This document shows positions 46,233 to 57,549 of a DNA stretch of 64,000 nucleotides, one piece after another. A program made the position numbers and the translations under genes. The DNA lies in assembly GCF_018873765.1 (NCBI RefSeq), contig NW_025317357.1:186001-250000 (forward strand), written 5' to 3'. Source of the stretch: Telopea speciosissima (Eukaryota; Streptophyta; Magnoliopsida; Proteales; Proteaceae). How positions within the stretch are numbered: position 1 is the stretch's first letter; each line of letters opens with the position of its first letter. Below the pieces are notes generated by a model, which saw only the letters and a program-made list of their open reading frames with translations, was not told where the DNA came from and searched no databases.

Positions 46233-46569
46233 TTATCCAACAAAATCAGCTGGTTTTGATTCTTCTTTGTTAACCAGCGACGTTCCACTCTGAGAGAGGA
46301 GTAGGTCCTTCATTTCTCTGTAACTTCTGAGTTCAGCCAGTGCATCAGCTGTCCTCCGGGGCACAAAGAAACCAGAAGCGGCACTAGCTTCTCCCTCAAG
46401 TTCACTTGGAGAATTAGATGAGTAACAACTATGGTCTTGGCGTAAAGGTGGTGCAGTCCTTAGCATGTGAACAAGAACGCCAACAGCAGCATCTTGAGAT
46501 TTTCTGCTCGATGAGAACACTTGTGAAGTAGACTCAGTAGTTTCTTTCCCTTCAAGGCTCCTGCCAGAC
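46233..46569 (-). CDS. last exon resembling autophagy protein ATG13
   Basis: Minus-strand exon after a pyrimidine-rich acceptor ending tttttag (46570). It reads SGRSLEGKETTESTSQVF, SRKSQDAAVGVLVHMLRTAP, PLRQDHSCYS, TADALAELRSYREMKDLLLS and ends KPADFVG and a stop at 46233. From memory, the VGxLVHMLxTAPPLRQD and ADALxELxxYREMKxLLL blocks are those at the C-terminus of plant ATG13, a regulatory subunit of the ATG1 kinase complex acting at autophagosome initiation; this was not checked by search. Earlier exons would lie to the right (above 46570); none are recognised before the copia at 48293, so they may be beyond a TE-filled intron. Confidence 0.5.
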
Positions 46570-46685
46570 CTAAAAAGTAGGTATTGCTGATGTCATGGCA
46601 GATCAAAACCAATAGCAATATACCATCGATGGAAAACTACTCAACTCAGCCTAATTCCATCAATGACCAATAGAAAACTACTAAA

Positions 46686-46861
46686 TTATGTTAAGGGGAA
46701 AGTTTTCATACACGGTCGTGTAAACCATATATGTGAGAGGGTAGGAGTTTCAAGGCATTAATTAATGGGTAGAGATTTATGACTTTTCCAACTCTTTGTG
46801 AGAGAGCCTCTCACATGCACGGGTTACACAGACATGTATGAAAATTTTCCCCTTATGTTAA
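46686..46861. mobile_element. Mutator-type MITE with 9-bp TSD
   Basis: 158-bp element 46695-46852 between exact 9-bp repeats ttatgttaa (46686-46694, 46853-46861). Terminal inverted repeats GGGGAAAGTTTTCATACACG and GGGGAAAATTTTCATACATG (right arm inverted). Nine-base TSDs are the mark of MULE elements. Confidence 0.85.
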
Positions 46862-47218
46862 TGTAACATCTCAAATAAAAGTAATCATGGGAATGCCAAA
46901 GAGGGAGCGGGCAGATAGCAAAATACCAATTACTGATCAATGATAATTACTAAATCGGGTCTAAATAACATCTCAATGGAAGTAGTCACTGGCTCACAGC
47001 GATTGCCCCCCCAAAAAACAAACAAAATTGATGCTACAAATGGAATAGACCTAGAAACTGACCCCGGTTCTTGTGTTCATATAATGTTGCTCAAGGTCTT
47101 TGTGACTAAAAATGAAAAAGGGGTAGGGAGGGTTCATTTGACAAATGCCACTTGAACTTCTCAATATTCATCAGGAACACTATTGATAGGAATCAAGAGA
47201 TAGGCCAACGATGTGATC

Positions 47219-47267
<49 letters not shown>

Positions 47268-48292
47268 AGTTTTGGGTGGTGGTGTAGGTGGGTTGGTTCT
47301 ATAAGGTTTTGAAATCCTAAGCATAAGGCTAAAGATTTTAAGGAAACCAAAAAAAGGGTTTATAGAGCTAGATCCATAAGGTCTTAAACGTGCAGCTAGA
47401 CTAGGGTATTCTCTCTTATAATCTTGGTATAAAGAGTAGGGACCTTGCAATCATTCTTTATTTCTCGGATTTTAACAGCCGCAAAGCCTAATAATAGAAA
47501 AAGTTCAAGAACTGAATAAATACTGCTCTCCAAAATATAACACTAAACAGCAGCCTGAACATGCAAAATGGTGCAAAATATTCAAAGAAATGTAGAACAC
47601 CAAGCAAAAAACCAACATTACACTGCAGCAAGAAAATAAAGGTAGCAGTTAAAAGCGTACAGCAGCGAGAAACCTTTTGAGGATCTCTGACAACCATTTT
47701 TACCCAACTCAAAAGATAAAACATTGATATTTGTTAAAGACATTCAGCAACGGCCATTCTTGATTTCTAGTACAATACAGCTCCATTCCTAATTTTACCA
47801 TATTTAACAAAAGCCTACTCTGATTCTACGGTTCCTCTTCAAGAACTGACCCTTGTCCCTTTTTTTCTTGGGGGGTGTAAACCTTCAACCTTTTCTTCCT
47901 TCAAAATTACTAATATGTGCCCTTAATGCCCCTCCCCCCCTAACTCCTACATTCAACACTATTAAAACTTAAGAAGTGTTTAAGAAAACAGTCAAATCCT
48001 ACTTAACTAGTTAAATACCATAATACAATACTCCTTCAACCTATTCACCCTAACTTCCTGGAAAGCTTGAGCTTCTCTGTTAATTAGATTCCCAATGGCA
48101 CCGGTGTAGCTGAAGCTCCTCTTCAATCTCTCCCCATTTCTTTTTAATGAATGAACTGAGATACAGAAATATTCATTGCTGGGTATCTTTTGGTCATTAA
48201 TTTCAACCACTCCATTTCCTACTTTTAATAAAATCTTTTTCCATATTGATTCAGTTTGGTTTATCCATGATTTTGAACATGGACTAACCCCC
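46862..48292. other. probable intron of the ATG13-like gene, no exon seen
   Basis: AT-rich sequence with an (at)n microsatellite at 47222-47262 followed by gtgtgtg. The minus frames 47450-47193, 47724-47488 and 48210-48007 have no recognisable domain. Confidence 0.4.
47222..47262. repeat. (AT)n microsatellite
   Basis: About 20 uninterrupted at units, then gtgtgtgag. Likely polymorphic. Confidence 0.95.
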
Positions 48293-48537
48293 TGTTAGAG
48301 TTTATGTAACAAGGGTACTTTGGGCATAGGTTTATTATCTTGTTGTCTTGTATTGTACTTTTACTTTTATCTTTTACCTCCTTAGGGAGGTGTATGTAAT
48401 TCCTAATAGCTCATGTTAGTAAACCAATATAGGGGAGAGAAATCTATTCTCTCCCATATTCGGTTGCACACTTCTTTCTCCCTCTAATCTACTCCACTTC
48501 TATCTTCTCTATTGAATCGATCCTTGCAATATTTCCA
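48293..48537 (+). repeat. 5' LTR of copia E
   Basis: TGTTAGAGTTTATG to AATATTTCCA (245 bp), followed by acttggtatcaaaac, the PBS context of plant copia elements. Not the same LTR family as B, C and F. Confidence 0.85.
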
Positions 48538-48927
48538 ACTTGGTATCAAAACTTGGTTTGAGAGTCAACCAAGCTTGCACATCCTTTGTACCTCTCATTG
48601 GAACCCTAGAAGAGTAGAGGGTTCCAATAGAGGTGTTATACCATGTAAGAAAAACACAGTTGATCTAATGGAGTTCTCCTATCAACTAGAAGACCTAATG
48701 GAAGAAGATTGCTGAGTGTGAAGGCCATTTGATGAACAAGGAAGCCTGTACACTGTTACTGCAAGCTTCTCATTGGAGTTCTTGTTTCTCACTCATCAAG
48801 CAACATTTGGGAGTGGGGCTGGGCTTGCTAGAATTGCCCAGGGGGTAGCTTTCAACTCTCCATAGTCTTGGTTTCTGAAGTTATGGGTTGTTGGAGCACA
48901 ACTCAATCCTTATCTGCCAGGTACAAC

Positions 48928-49563
48928 TAGGGATGTAAATGGATATTCGTAAATCCGTATTCGATCCGCATTCGTATTTGTTTAGGAGTATCCGAATCCA
49001 TCCAAAACTAATCGGATACGAATATGATAATCCCCCTATCCGACCGATTATTATCCGATTCGTTTAGCAGTCTGACATTAATAAAATATCTGAAATATAA
49101 CTCTATGTTTGTCTATCCTTTTAAGTTACCTTATTGGATTTTGTTATCTTATTTTTATAAATTTATAAGTTAAGATAATGTGATTCTTTTTCTAGATTTG
49201 CTATTGGTTTATATATATTATTTTATGCAATGTGATACATGGAATTACATATCTATTAAAAAATCAAAAGTAAAAAACGTAAGAGAATAAAAGACTAAGA
49301 AGAGTAGAAGAAATTTGAACTCTCAAGTCTCAACCCTAACCCTCATCATAAAAACGATAAATATATCAACGGATAGTCGAAAAATCATATTCGATCCGTA
49401 TTCATATCCATTTAGGAGAACTTGTATTCAAAAAATCACTGTCCGAAAATAATCCGAATTCGTCCGAAAACCGATAGGATATTATCCGAATCAGTCCGAA
49501 TATAATCGGATACGAATATGATAATGCCACTATCCGACCGAATTCGATCCGTTTACATTCCTA
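48928..49563. mobile_element. hAT-type non-autonomous element with 8-bp TSD
   Basis: 636 bp, termini TAGGGATGTAAATGGAT and inverted TAGGAATGTAAACGGAT, flanked by exact ggtacaac (48920-48927 and 49564-49571). Arms contain tccgtattcgatccg / cgaattcgatccg repeats. Confidence 0.88.
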
Positions 49564-49855
49564 GGTACAACCAGTTTGGGTTTTTTTTGTTAAATCTTTG
49601 TTTTGTCTGAAATACTAATTGTTGTGATGTTTGGTTGCTATTGGTTGGTGAGTTACATCATTCGAGACTTGTTTGTTGTTATGGGATGAAGATACACAGT
49701 AAAGGGTGTATGTGATTTGATTTTCTTCAAGTTTCTATGGTTTGCTTCCTTGCTGGAATTTTTTTCTAAGTACTAGGAAGAAGAATTTGGGTAGAGTGTA
49801 CTCCCCATTTGGTTTGGATATCAAACCGATTTTTTATGTGTGTTCATGTATTATG

Positions 49856-50410
49856 TCGGAGGCCAGTGGACCAATGAAAGCTTCGACTGGTGGTTTGAAT
49901 GGTATCAACCCCAGACTGATTGCATTTGAGAACCCCAACACCTAGATATCCATTGTGAAGTTGGACAACACTAACTATTTGGATTGGGCTCATTCAGTGA
50001 AGTTGTCTTTGCGAAGTTGGACAACACCAACTATTTGTATGGTTCCCTTCCCTCTATTTGTGGTAAGGGACCTGCCCCAACTATCTCTTTATTTAGTACC
50101 GTTATTTTGTATCATTTGTTGATGATTGTTCCCGAATTATATGGACCTTTTTGATGAAACATAAAAATGAGGTCTATGATGCTTTCAAAACTTTTGTCAA
50201 ATGACCTATACTCAATTTAATACTAGAATTAAGGGGGGGGAGAGTACATGTATGGTAGACTCCAACACTTTTTTACCGATAATGGTATTATCCATCAACT
50301 TGCTTATGTTGACACACCCCAACAGAATGGGGTAGTTGAGAGGAAAAATCATCATGTATTGGAAGTCACTAGGAGTCTGCCATTTGGCATGCATGTCCCT
50401 AAGACCTATT
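49856..50410 (+). pseudogene. copia E gag start and integrase remnant
   Basis: Reads NPRLIAFENPNT, stop, ISIVKLDNTNYLDWAHSVKL (gag), then a deletion joining to integrase pieces VDDCSR-like, [28 protein letters not shown] and MHVPKTY. The TPxQNGVxERKN block holds the catalytic Glu. Frame changes and stops throughout. Confidence 0.75.
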
Positions 50411-50414
50411 AGTT

Positions 50415-50960
50415 TGATGCCCCCTTTTTTTTGGATGAATAAATAATTCATTACCAAAGGGAAGGGGGGGGACCCCAAAGGGAAGGGGAGAAAAGCAAAC
50501 AAAACAGCCTATCCAAGTAATCCAACTAGAGGGGACGGACGGAGGACTGAAGTAAAGACAAGGGAGGCCCTAGGAGACAACAATAAGTCTATTCCTTAGG
50601 GTGTCTGTTACATTTATTTTTTTTTTTGGGGGGGGGGGGGGGAGAGGGGAAACCTTGGAGCTAACATCGAAGGAAATGGCCTTCCAAATCTTGTCGAATG
50701 AGTGGGAGTTGGAGGTCCATCTACGAAGATTATGCTCCATGCAAATATGATTGATAGTAGCGCCAAATGCAAGCTTGCCAACATCACAGATAGTGAAACC
50801 AGCATAAGTCATATCTACCAAAATCCGTTATCTCTAAAGGGAGAGGATCTCCTGTTTCTTGGCCAACATTTTCCCAGGATTGTCATCCAAACTGCGGAGA
50901 AGGGGTAGGCGAAAAAGAGGTGATCAGCTAAATCCATTCTCCCAAGACTGTCTGATGCCC
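50415..50960 (-). mobile_element. 5'-truncated LINE 3' end inside copia E
   Basis: 50423-50952 on the minus strand reads DLADHLFFAYPFSAVWMTIL, ICDVGKLAFGATINHICMEH and NLRRWTSNSHSFDKIWKAIS, the zf-RVT end of plant L1 ORF2, then a non-coding tail and an A run (50425-50432). tgatgccc flanks both sides (50415-50422, 50953-50960). Removing it restores a continuous copia frame FDALLTVAFLI. Confidence 0.88.
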
Positions 50961-50985
50961 TTCTTACTGTTGCCTTTTTAATTAT

Positions 50986-51965
50986 TGTTAAAGTGCAGCC
51001 ACGGTTCAGTTCTCCTAGTCATAGTTCTAAATCTTGTTGAGATCTTGGCGAGATCTCAAATATCTCGAGAATCTCGAGCTCCTCGAGACGAGATTACATA
51101 CGAAACTTAAAACCTGCAGTGTTTCAAAAATTTCGGTCGAAATCTTGAAAATCATGGATATCTAGACCTGCTTGAGAAGAAACTACTCTTGTTTCTTCTC
51201 GAACACTATGATATGGCATTCATATGTCATGCAGACAGAAGACAATGCACGTCGATTCCATCAGACCATGAGTGGACTTGATCCAACACGTCAAAGTTCA
51301 TATTAATAGACAGTCACAGACTCACAATATTGTATTGTTGGGACATGGAAGACTATGGTGTCTATGACATATGTATTGTTCACTGTACTTGTGTGTCTAT
51401 TTAATATGCATTGTTCACTTTAGGTCCTTGACTATTTCTTAAATAATTATTCAATCTTATGTGTCTTCATCCATTATTGCATAATTTACTTGTTTTATTT
51501 GCCCATTATGTCTCATAGCACTCAAACAATGTGTATAGGACTATAGGCAAATATTATATAAGGATTCGACGTTTACTGCCAACTAAGTGTGCAAATCCAA
51601 AGCAAAAAATTAGGTGCTTTTTTTTTTACTATTCGAATAGTTAAATATGTTTATTAAACCTAAAACAAGCTTCTCTAAAAGTTTCGGAGCCAACTATGGT
51701 CATTTGCCCACCAAAACATCAAACCGAAACAAAAAAAAATGCACTATCTTGCCGAGACACCTCCTCGAGACCAGTTTTTGAACCTTGCTCCTAGTGTGAC
51801 TAGATAGATTATAGTGTCTGTCCAGGTTCATTTTGCACATGTTAACTGTGCTCGATTAGGTTTCTATCAATCATTCCATATTTGTAATAATTTCATATGA
51901 TAAATAAAGTTGTGGCCTTTGTTACCTTGACAAGCCCATCTATTCTCTCCCATCCTCTCTTCTCA
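50986..51965 (+). repeat. 5' LTR of copia F, interrupted by a hAT-like element
   Basis: TGTTAAAGTG to CTTCTCA. 50986-51019 and 51788-51965 together correspond to the reverse complement of the B LTR. The 768 bases between are the hAT-like insertion. Confidence 0.8.
51020..51787. mobile_element. non-autonomous hAT-like element (CAWGGTT family), copy 2
   Basis: 768 bp between exact ctcctagt repeats (51012-51019, 51788-51795). Starts CATAGTTCTAAATCTTG and ends CAGTTTTTGAACCTTG. The arms are crowded with gagatctcg and cctcgagac palindromes. No coding capacity. Confidence 0.82.
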
Positions 51966-51968
51966 ACT

Positions 51969-51979
51969 TGGTATCAGAG
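51969..51979 (+). other. primer binding site of copia F
   Basis: tggtatcagag, complement of initiator tRNA-Met 3' end, three bases after the LTR end. Confidence 0.88.
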
Positions 51980-52720
51980 TGAATACTCCTTTTTCTTTTT
52001 CTCTTACAAAATTGTACTTGCCACCGCCGCCACCAAGGCTTCGGCCCCTTGGTTCAGCATGGTTGACTGAAAATGTGATCACGCATGTTGCACCATGCTA
52101 ACCATTGCTGACCACTGACCATCAACCACTGCCTGCCGCCACTTCCGTCATGGTGTTTACTGTCGCCCTCATCTAGGGCCCTTTTTCGCGTTGCCCTTGT
52201 CGGCCAACACCTGCTGCCCTGGGCCCCTTTTTCTGGTACTGCCAGTCACCCCTGCTATCAATGCTGCCTGCTAGCCCTCCCAAGGCTCTATTTGCCTTTA
52301 CCAGACCTGCCAGGAGTCTCCCCTTTTCTCACCGGTGACTGCAAGGCCCTACAGGGGCTCCGCCATCCTGCATCGAAATTTCCAGCGCCTTCCAAGGCCC
52401 CGCCTGCCTGCACCATGCCTTTCCAGACCTCCTAGGGCCTCTGCCTTCCCTGCCAGGCCCTTCGTTTGCTCCTGCTGGAGTCTCTCAGCCCTCCCAGCCC
52501 TGTTGGTGCATTGCTGGACCTCTCTCGGTGCTCCCAACCTTCTCTAGGCAACCTACCAGCCCTCCTAGTCACTACTACGCCCCTGTCGATTGCCTAGATG
52601 CTGTGTTAAGTGCTGCTCAGCAATATTTTTCTTGTTGCTGAGTTCTTCACTTGCTGCCTTGGTAATTATTGGCTTTCCATTTTGCTGCTGAGATCATCCC
52701 TTTACATTCAGTGAGTGCCC
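51980..52720 (+). other. leader of copia F, GC-rich
   Basis: Cytosine-rich cctgcc/ccagg stretches (52020-52560), counterpart of the GC-rich leader of B at 5444-5982 read on the opposite strand. Frames through it are artefacts. Confidence 0.55.
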
Positions 52721-52726
52721 CATCTC

Positions 52727-53600
52727 TTCTTTACTATGAAAAGTACAACAACCTCTACAGAGGGAGTAGAAGGTAGTGTGGTGGGCCATCTGGGCACCCA
52801 TGGCCATAACTTTACTCTCCCCATTGGACCAACAAAGTTAAATGGATCTAACTACCTCACTTGGTCCCGAGCTTGTATGCTCACTATTCGTAGCAATGAC
52901 CTCTTGGGATACTTGAGTGGTGATAGTCCCAAACCATAAGATACTGAAGCTGCTAATACATGGATGGCCCGTGATGCCCTTGTAATGTCTTTTTTATTGA
53001 ATTCCATGGAACCCACAATTAGTCCCAGTTTTGTTCTATTGAACTTGGTAAAGGAATTGTGGGATGCTATCAGGAACACCTATGCACAGTCGAACAACTA
53101 TGCACAGATCTATGAGCTACGTCAACAGGTTCGGGAAACTACGCAGGAGTTGTCACTCCCTGCATATTACTATGCCCTTAATAACTTATGGCAGCAGCTA
53201 GACTTCTACCATACAGTTCCATGGTTGACCCCACAGATGCCCGCACATTCTAGACTGAGAGCGAGATGGAACGTGTCTATGACTCCCTTACTGGGTTAAA
53301 CCCGGAGTACGATAAAATCCGTGTTCAAGTTCTTAGCCTGGACAAGTTTCCTATCTTACTTGAGGCATACAATCTGGTTCAGCATGAGGAACTCCATCGG
53401 TCCCTTATGATGCCAGCTATCACTCCTTCCCATTCAGCTCTCACCTTTACTCCTCAGCTGATGTGACTAAACTGGCTGGTTTTGGTAAAGATCCGATTAA
53501 GAGTGATTACTGTGGCCACCCTCGTCACACTAAGGAAACTTGTTAGAAGCTTCATGGACGTCCCAAGAGAGGGGGACATGGCATAAAGCAAGGCACCACA
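52727..53600 (+). pseudogene. copia F gag
   Basis: Reads IGPTKLNGSNYLTWSRACML, stop at 52937, DALVMSFLLNSMEPTIS, NNYAQIYELRQQVRETTQ, NNLWQQLDFYHT and, after a shift, LTGLNPEYDKIRVQV, ending with a zinc-knuckle SDYCGHPRHTKETC in a third frame. Same order as gag of B. Confidence 0.85.
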
Positions 53601-53615
53601 TGCTCTCAGGCTCAT

Positions 53616-53948
53616 GTGGCTGATGCTAGTGACGGTTCTTTTGTGGTTCCTACTTCTTCACCCTTCTCATCCAAACAATTAGTAGCTCTCCAACGAATGA
53701 TGGCTCAAATGGGTACTGCTGCTCCTTCTACGGCATCTTGCACCTCAGCTTCACACCTTGCCCAATTAGGTATATTCCTCTCTTCGTCCCAACCTAGTCC
53801 CTCCTGGCTCTTGGATTCTAGAGCTTCGGACCACATGACCAGTACTTTGGACATGTTTAATACATATACTCCCTGTTCAGGTAAAGACAAGTTTCGAGTT
53901 GTTGATGGATCACTCTCTACCATTTCTGGTAAAGGCACTGTTCCCTGA
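53616..53948 (+). pseudogene. copia F protease
   Basis: Contains PSWLLDSRASDHMTSTLDMF followed by KFRVVDGSLSTISGKGTV. The catalytic DSG is changed to DSR, so it would be inactive even in an open frame. Confidence 0.8.
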
Positions 53949-54059
53949 TCTCCTGCCATATCTCTTAGTCTGTCCTTCACGTCCCTAACCTATGTGCTAA
54001 TTTACTTTCCATTAACCATCTTATTGTTGTGACTTAAACTACAGTGTTCACTTTTTTTC

Positions 54060-54588
54060 TACTCATTGTGTCTTTCAGGATCTGGTGACGTGGGCAACGA
54101 TTGGATATGGTAAGGTGCGAGATGGCCTTTACTACTTGAATCTAGTACTTCCTGCAGCATCTCCTCCAGTCTCTGCACACACTCTTCGGGCACAAAGTCA
54201 TCTTCAGCAGTTACGTTAGTGACACCGCCGTTTGGGGCACCCTTCTTTTCCTATCTTGCATCGTTTGTTTCCTTCCATAATAAAACACTGTCCACAGGGA
54301 AGTTTTTCTTGTGATGTGTGTGAACTGGCTAAGCACACTCGTGTTTCTTATCCACCTAGTGACACTAAAAGTAGCATCTGACTTGTGGGGACCTTCTCGT
54401 GCAGTTACTCGGGGTGGATATCGTTGGTTTATTACCTTTATTCATAACTGCACTCGTTTAACCTAGGTAAATCTCTTTCGGACAAAATCCGAAGCCTTTT
54501 CTTGTTTTCAATCCTTCCATAGTTCAGACTCGGTTTAATACCCAGGTTTGAGTCTTGCGCAGTGATAATGGGACAAGAGTATATATAA
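54060..54588 (+). pseudogene. copia F integrase start, cut by insertion
   Basis: VTWATIGYGKVRDGLYYL, RRLGHPSFPILHRLFPS and FSCDVCELAKHTRVSY form the integrase zinc region; DLWGPS appears out of frame at 54377. The reading ends at AVIMGQEYI (SDNG mutated) where the next element begins. Confidence 0.78.
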
Positions 54589-55743
54589 TGTAGTCCTAGA
54601 TTTGAATAGTCAAACTAGGAGCCAAATAACCAGGATCTGATCTGAACAGTAAATCGGGTAGGTCAAAATAGGTGATTTTGGTCAAATTAGGGTTAGGGTT
54701 TAGTAGGGTCTAGGGTTTGATGGTAGGGTTAGGTCAAGTTGATGTTGGGGAGCCTTCCAGTGAAGGCTATGTCAAGTTTTGATGGATAGAAGTATGCTGG
54801 AATTAATCGGCAGCAAGGTTTGGGTTTTTAAAAGAGGAGAAGAGGGATTTCTAGGGTTTAGGATGGTCAGATTAGGGAGCAGCTTGGATCGAGTTTCCTA
54901 TCGAGGGAGGGGAATATTCGATCCAAATTTGGGGGTGTTTTAATGGTTGGAATGGTCTGTGGTGATTTTAGGGTGTTGGAAAAAACAAGAAACAATGGGG
55001 GAATTCTAGGGTTTGGACTATGAGAGGATTAGAAGAAGAATGGTTAGGGTTGGGATGAGTCAAACTCACTGTTGTTGCAGAATTTCCTTGGCAGCAGCTT
55101 GTTTGATTGTAGAACTTGAATAAAAAAACCAGAACTTGAACTAGAACTTGAATGTAGCAGCAATGGAGAACAAAAAGAGCTTGAACGAACCACCTGGGCT
55201 TCACACCGCAAGGCGTCGATTGGATCAAACACCAATCCACCAGCCTTGATCAAACACAAGACAAAAATCTTCAATAGAGAAGAAGAGCAGCAAAAAGATT
55301 TTCATTAATAAAAAAAATCGTGTTCAATGCTTGCCTCCATTACAACCTTATATAAAAGACTAAAAAATACTCCTATACTAAAAAGGAAAAGGCCTAACCC
55401 AATCCTTAACCTATTAGGTAACCTAAACTGACTAGGAAACTGAAATAGACTCAAAACAGAGTCCTAATCCAGCCCAACTAAACACTTAAAAGAAGACCTA
55501 CTAAAGTCACTTAAATTGAACCACTAGTTAACCAGTTCAATTTAAGAACAAAAACACCAAAATAAACTAAGATTGGAACTAAAACAGCTAATCCCGTATG
55601 CAACCTAATTACCCATATTTTAGGCCCATAAAAGTGGCCTATTACATAGAAAACCCATGGGATCAAAGGCCCAACAAGTATATAACCCAACCCTAGACTT
55701 ATCACTAACCAAAGAAGCCCAGTTCGGTGATTAATCTGCATCA
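54589..55743 (-). repeat. 3' LTR of the gag-only element
   Basis: 1,155 bp, TGTAGTCCTAG to CTGCATCA on the plus strand. On the minus strand a TATA motif cttttatataagg lies at about 55350-55362. The outer 500 bases match 57168-57522, with a 130-base stretch (54770-54900) missing from the latter. Confidence 0.8.
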
Positions 55744-57150
55744 ACTCTCCCCAGGTAGGACGAATTTTGTAGTGATGAGGGGGAAACAACACATGAGTTG
55801 CAGATTTGACTGCTCCCAAACAGAATTCTGGTTGCTTGTAGACTTTAGGAATGTAGTCTTCAAGGCGTGGAGCTTTCTCTTCAAAAAGCCATGGTGGTAT
55901 AACGAACTCTATGTGCTCGACCTCTGAATCAATATCAACTATGAATGTCGTATTCATAGAGTCTTCAACGTTGGTAACCTTCTCATCTAAGACTTGAGGC
56001 ACAAGCTCTACCTCTTCAAGAACAACATCTTGAATGTTGATGATTTCTTGTGGAGTGTTATTGACCACCACTTCATCTTCCATGATTTCAGCTTTGTCTA
56101 CTATGATCACTTCAATGTAGACCTCTTCAGTAGAATCTTCTACATGTTGAACTTCTATCTTTGAAGCTTCAAGCACTGCCTCTTCTTTATCATCACAGTT
56201 CACTATGATCACTTTAGCTTTAACTGCAACTTCAGACTTCTTTTCTTTAAATGCTTCCTTTGATGGTGGAAAGTTGAGCTCAGTCTGTGATCTAACATTA
56301 TTGGTACTTGACTTCCAATAATCCTCAATTTGCAAACTGAATCTCATTGAAGGAGGCTTTAAGTTGTCTTTGGTTTTGAAGACCTTTTGGTGGTAATGTT
56401 GTCGAAGAGAATTTGACTGACCTTGCCGTCAAGCTTTGAATGTCCGTGGTAAATATTTCTTACACAGTTCTTCTTTCATCTCTGCCCAATAAATAGGGTG
56501 TTGCCTTCATACTTAAGATCCCTTTCAGTAGTTCTCCACCGTTCACGGGCGAATCCCATTAGCTTAGTACGTGCTAGTCTCATCTTTATATACTCAGAGC
56601 ACATCATACCAATCAAAATAATCATCTAAAACAAATAACCAATCATAAAATACATGTGGATTGTGTTTGCCATCATATTCCTTTAGATCGAGCTTGACCT
56701 TTTATGTATCATCAAAGCGTCAATAAGGAGTACTAGTATCGGCATTAAAATAGGATCTCACATGGTCTTCAAAGCTAAGTCGAGCCTCTAGAGTTCTCTG
56801 ACGATCCCTGTATTTTCTGTCTTTTCTATTTGTTTCCCTGCTTTCTCTATTCCTTTCCCTGTGCCTTCAATTAGGTCGATGAACTTGAGATTGTAATTGA
56901 TATCTGTCCTCTTCCATTGGTAGATTGCTAAGATTACTTGATGTTCAATGTCTTCTAGGAATACATAGTGCAACATTTTCCATTGATTCAGACTGGGAAC
57001 ATTCTTTTCAAGAGGGGAATTTTTGTTTTGGAAACTTACTTTGGTTTAGTTGGACAGGATTCCCCTTCCAATTTATACCAAATTATTTTCATTTGGGGAA
57101 GCTTGTTATTCTTCACATTCCAGAGAGCAACCTCAAAGAAGTTTGGAAGG
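55744..57150 (-). pseudogene. gypsy-type gag of the TR-GAG element
   Basis: Frames at 56760-56560 read KLDLKEYDGKHNPHVFYDWL and VLDDYFDWY, and near 56500 MKEELCKKYLPRTF, the Retrotrans_gag core. The longest frame (56347-55511) is an acidic, Val/Glu-rich C-terminal part (KVIIVNCDDKEEAVLEASKI) that reads through the polypurine tract into the LTR, so its last 75 residues with hydrophobic stretches are LTR-derived. Stops separate the pieces. Confidence 0.68.
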
Positions 57151-57549
57151 GCTCTGATACCACTTAACGTAGTCCTAGATTTGATAGTCAAACAATGAGC
57201 TTAATAACCAGGATCTGATTGAACAATAAATAGGGTAGGTCAAAAAAGGATATTGTGGTCAAATTAGAGTTAGGGTGTGATGGTAGGGTTAGGTCAAGCT
57301 GATGTTAGGGAATCTTCCAGTGAAGGTTACGTTAAAAAGAGGAGAAGATGGATTTCTAGGGTTTAGGATGGATCTGGAATGGTCTGTGGTGATTTTAGGG
57401 TGTTGGGAAAAACAACAAACAATGGGGGAATTCTAGAGTTTGGGCTGTGAGAGGATTAGAAGAAGAATGGTTAGGGTTGGGATGAGTCAAACTCACTGTT
57501 GTTGCAGAATTACCTTGGCAGCGGAGATAGGCGTATGACCTATCTCTGG

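Larger units (their letters stand above)
48293..50985 (+). mobile_element. Ty1/copia element E, 5' part, with nested insertions
   Basis: 5' LTR 48293-48537, PBS 48541-48550, gag start near 49860-49990, integrase 50160-50410 continuing at 50961-50980. It contains a hAT MITE (48928-49563) and a LINE 3' end (50423-50952). It stops at 50985 where element F begins. RT, RNase H and 3' LTR were not found. Gag-to-integrase DNA is also mostly deleted (50030-50090). Confidence 0.78.
50986..54588 (+). mobile_element. Ty1/copia element F, 5' half
   Basis: 5' LTR 50986-51965 (interrupted), PBS 51969-51979, leader, gag, protease and integrase start, ended by the gag-only element at 54589. It is the same family as B: both share WQQLDFYH and GLNPEYD blocks and LTR sequence. 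F is inserted in the integrase of E. Confidence 0.85.
54589..57522 (-). mobile_element. gag-only LTR retrotransposon (TR-GAG / LARD type)
   Basis: Minus strand: truncated 5' LTR (57168-57522), PBS gctctgatacca (57151-57162), a gypsy-type gag region, polypurine tract ctctccccagg (55745-55755), and a 3' LTR (54589-55743). There is no room for protease, RT or integrase, so it is non-autonomous. LTR parts are highly similar (for example gaagaagaatggttagggtt in both). Confidence 0.82.

Noticed and set aside
48541-48550. tRNA-like matches near tggtatca sites
   Set aside because: These are primer binding sites of LTR elements; no cloverleaf sequence surrounds them.
55511-55743. Apparent membrane segments at the end of the 278-residue minus ORF
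   Set aside because: This part lies inside the 3' LTR beyond the polypurine tract, so the hydrophobic run is translated LTR, not a designed protein part.
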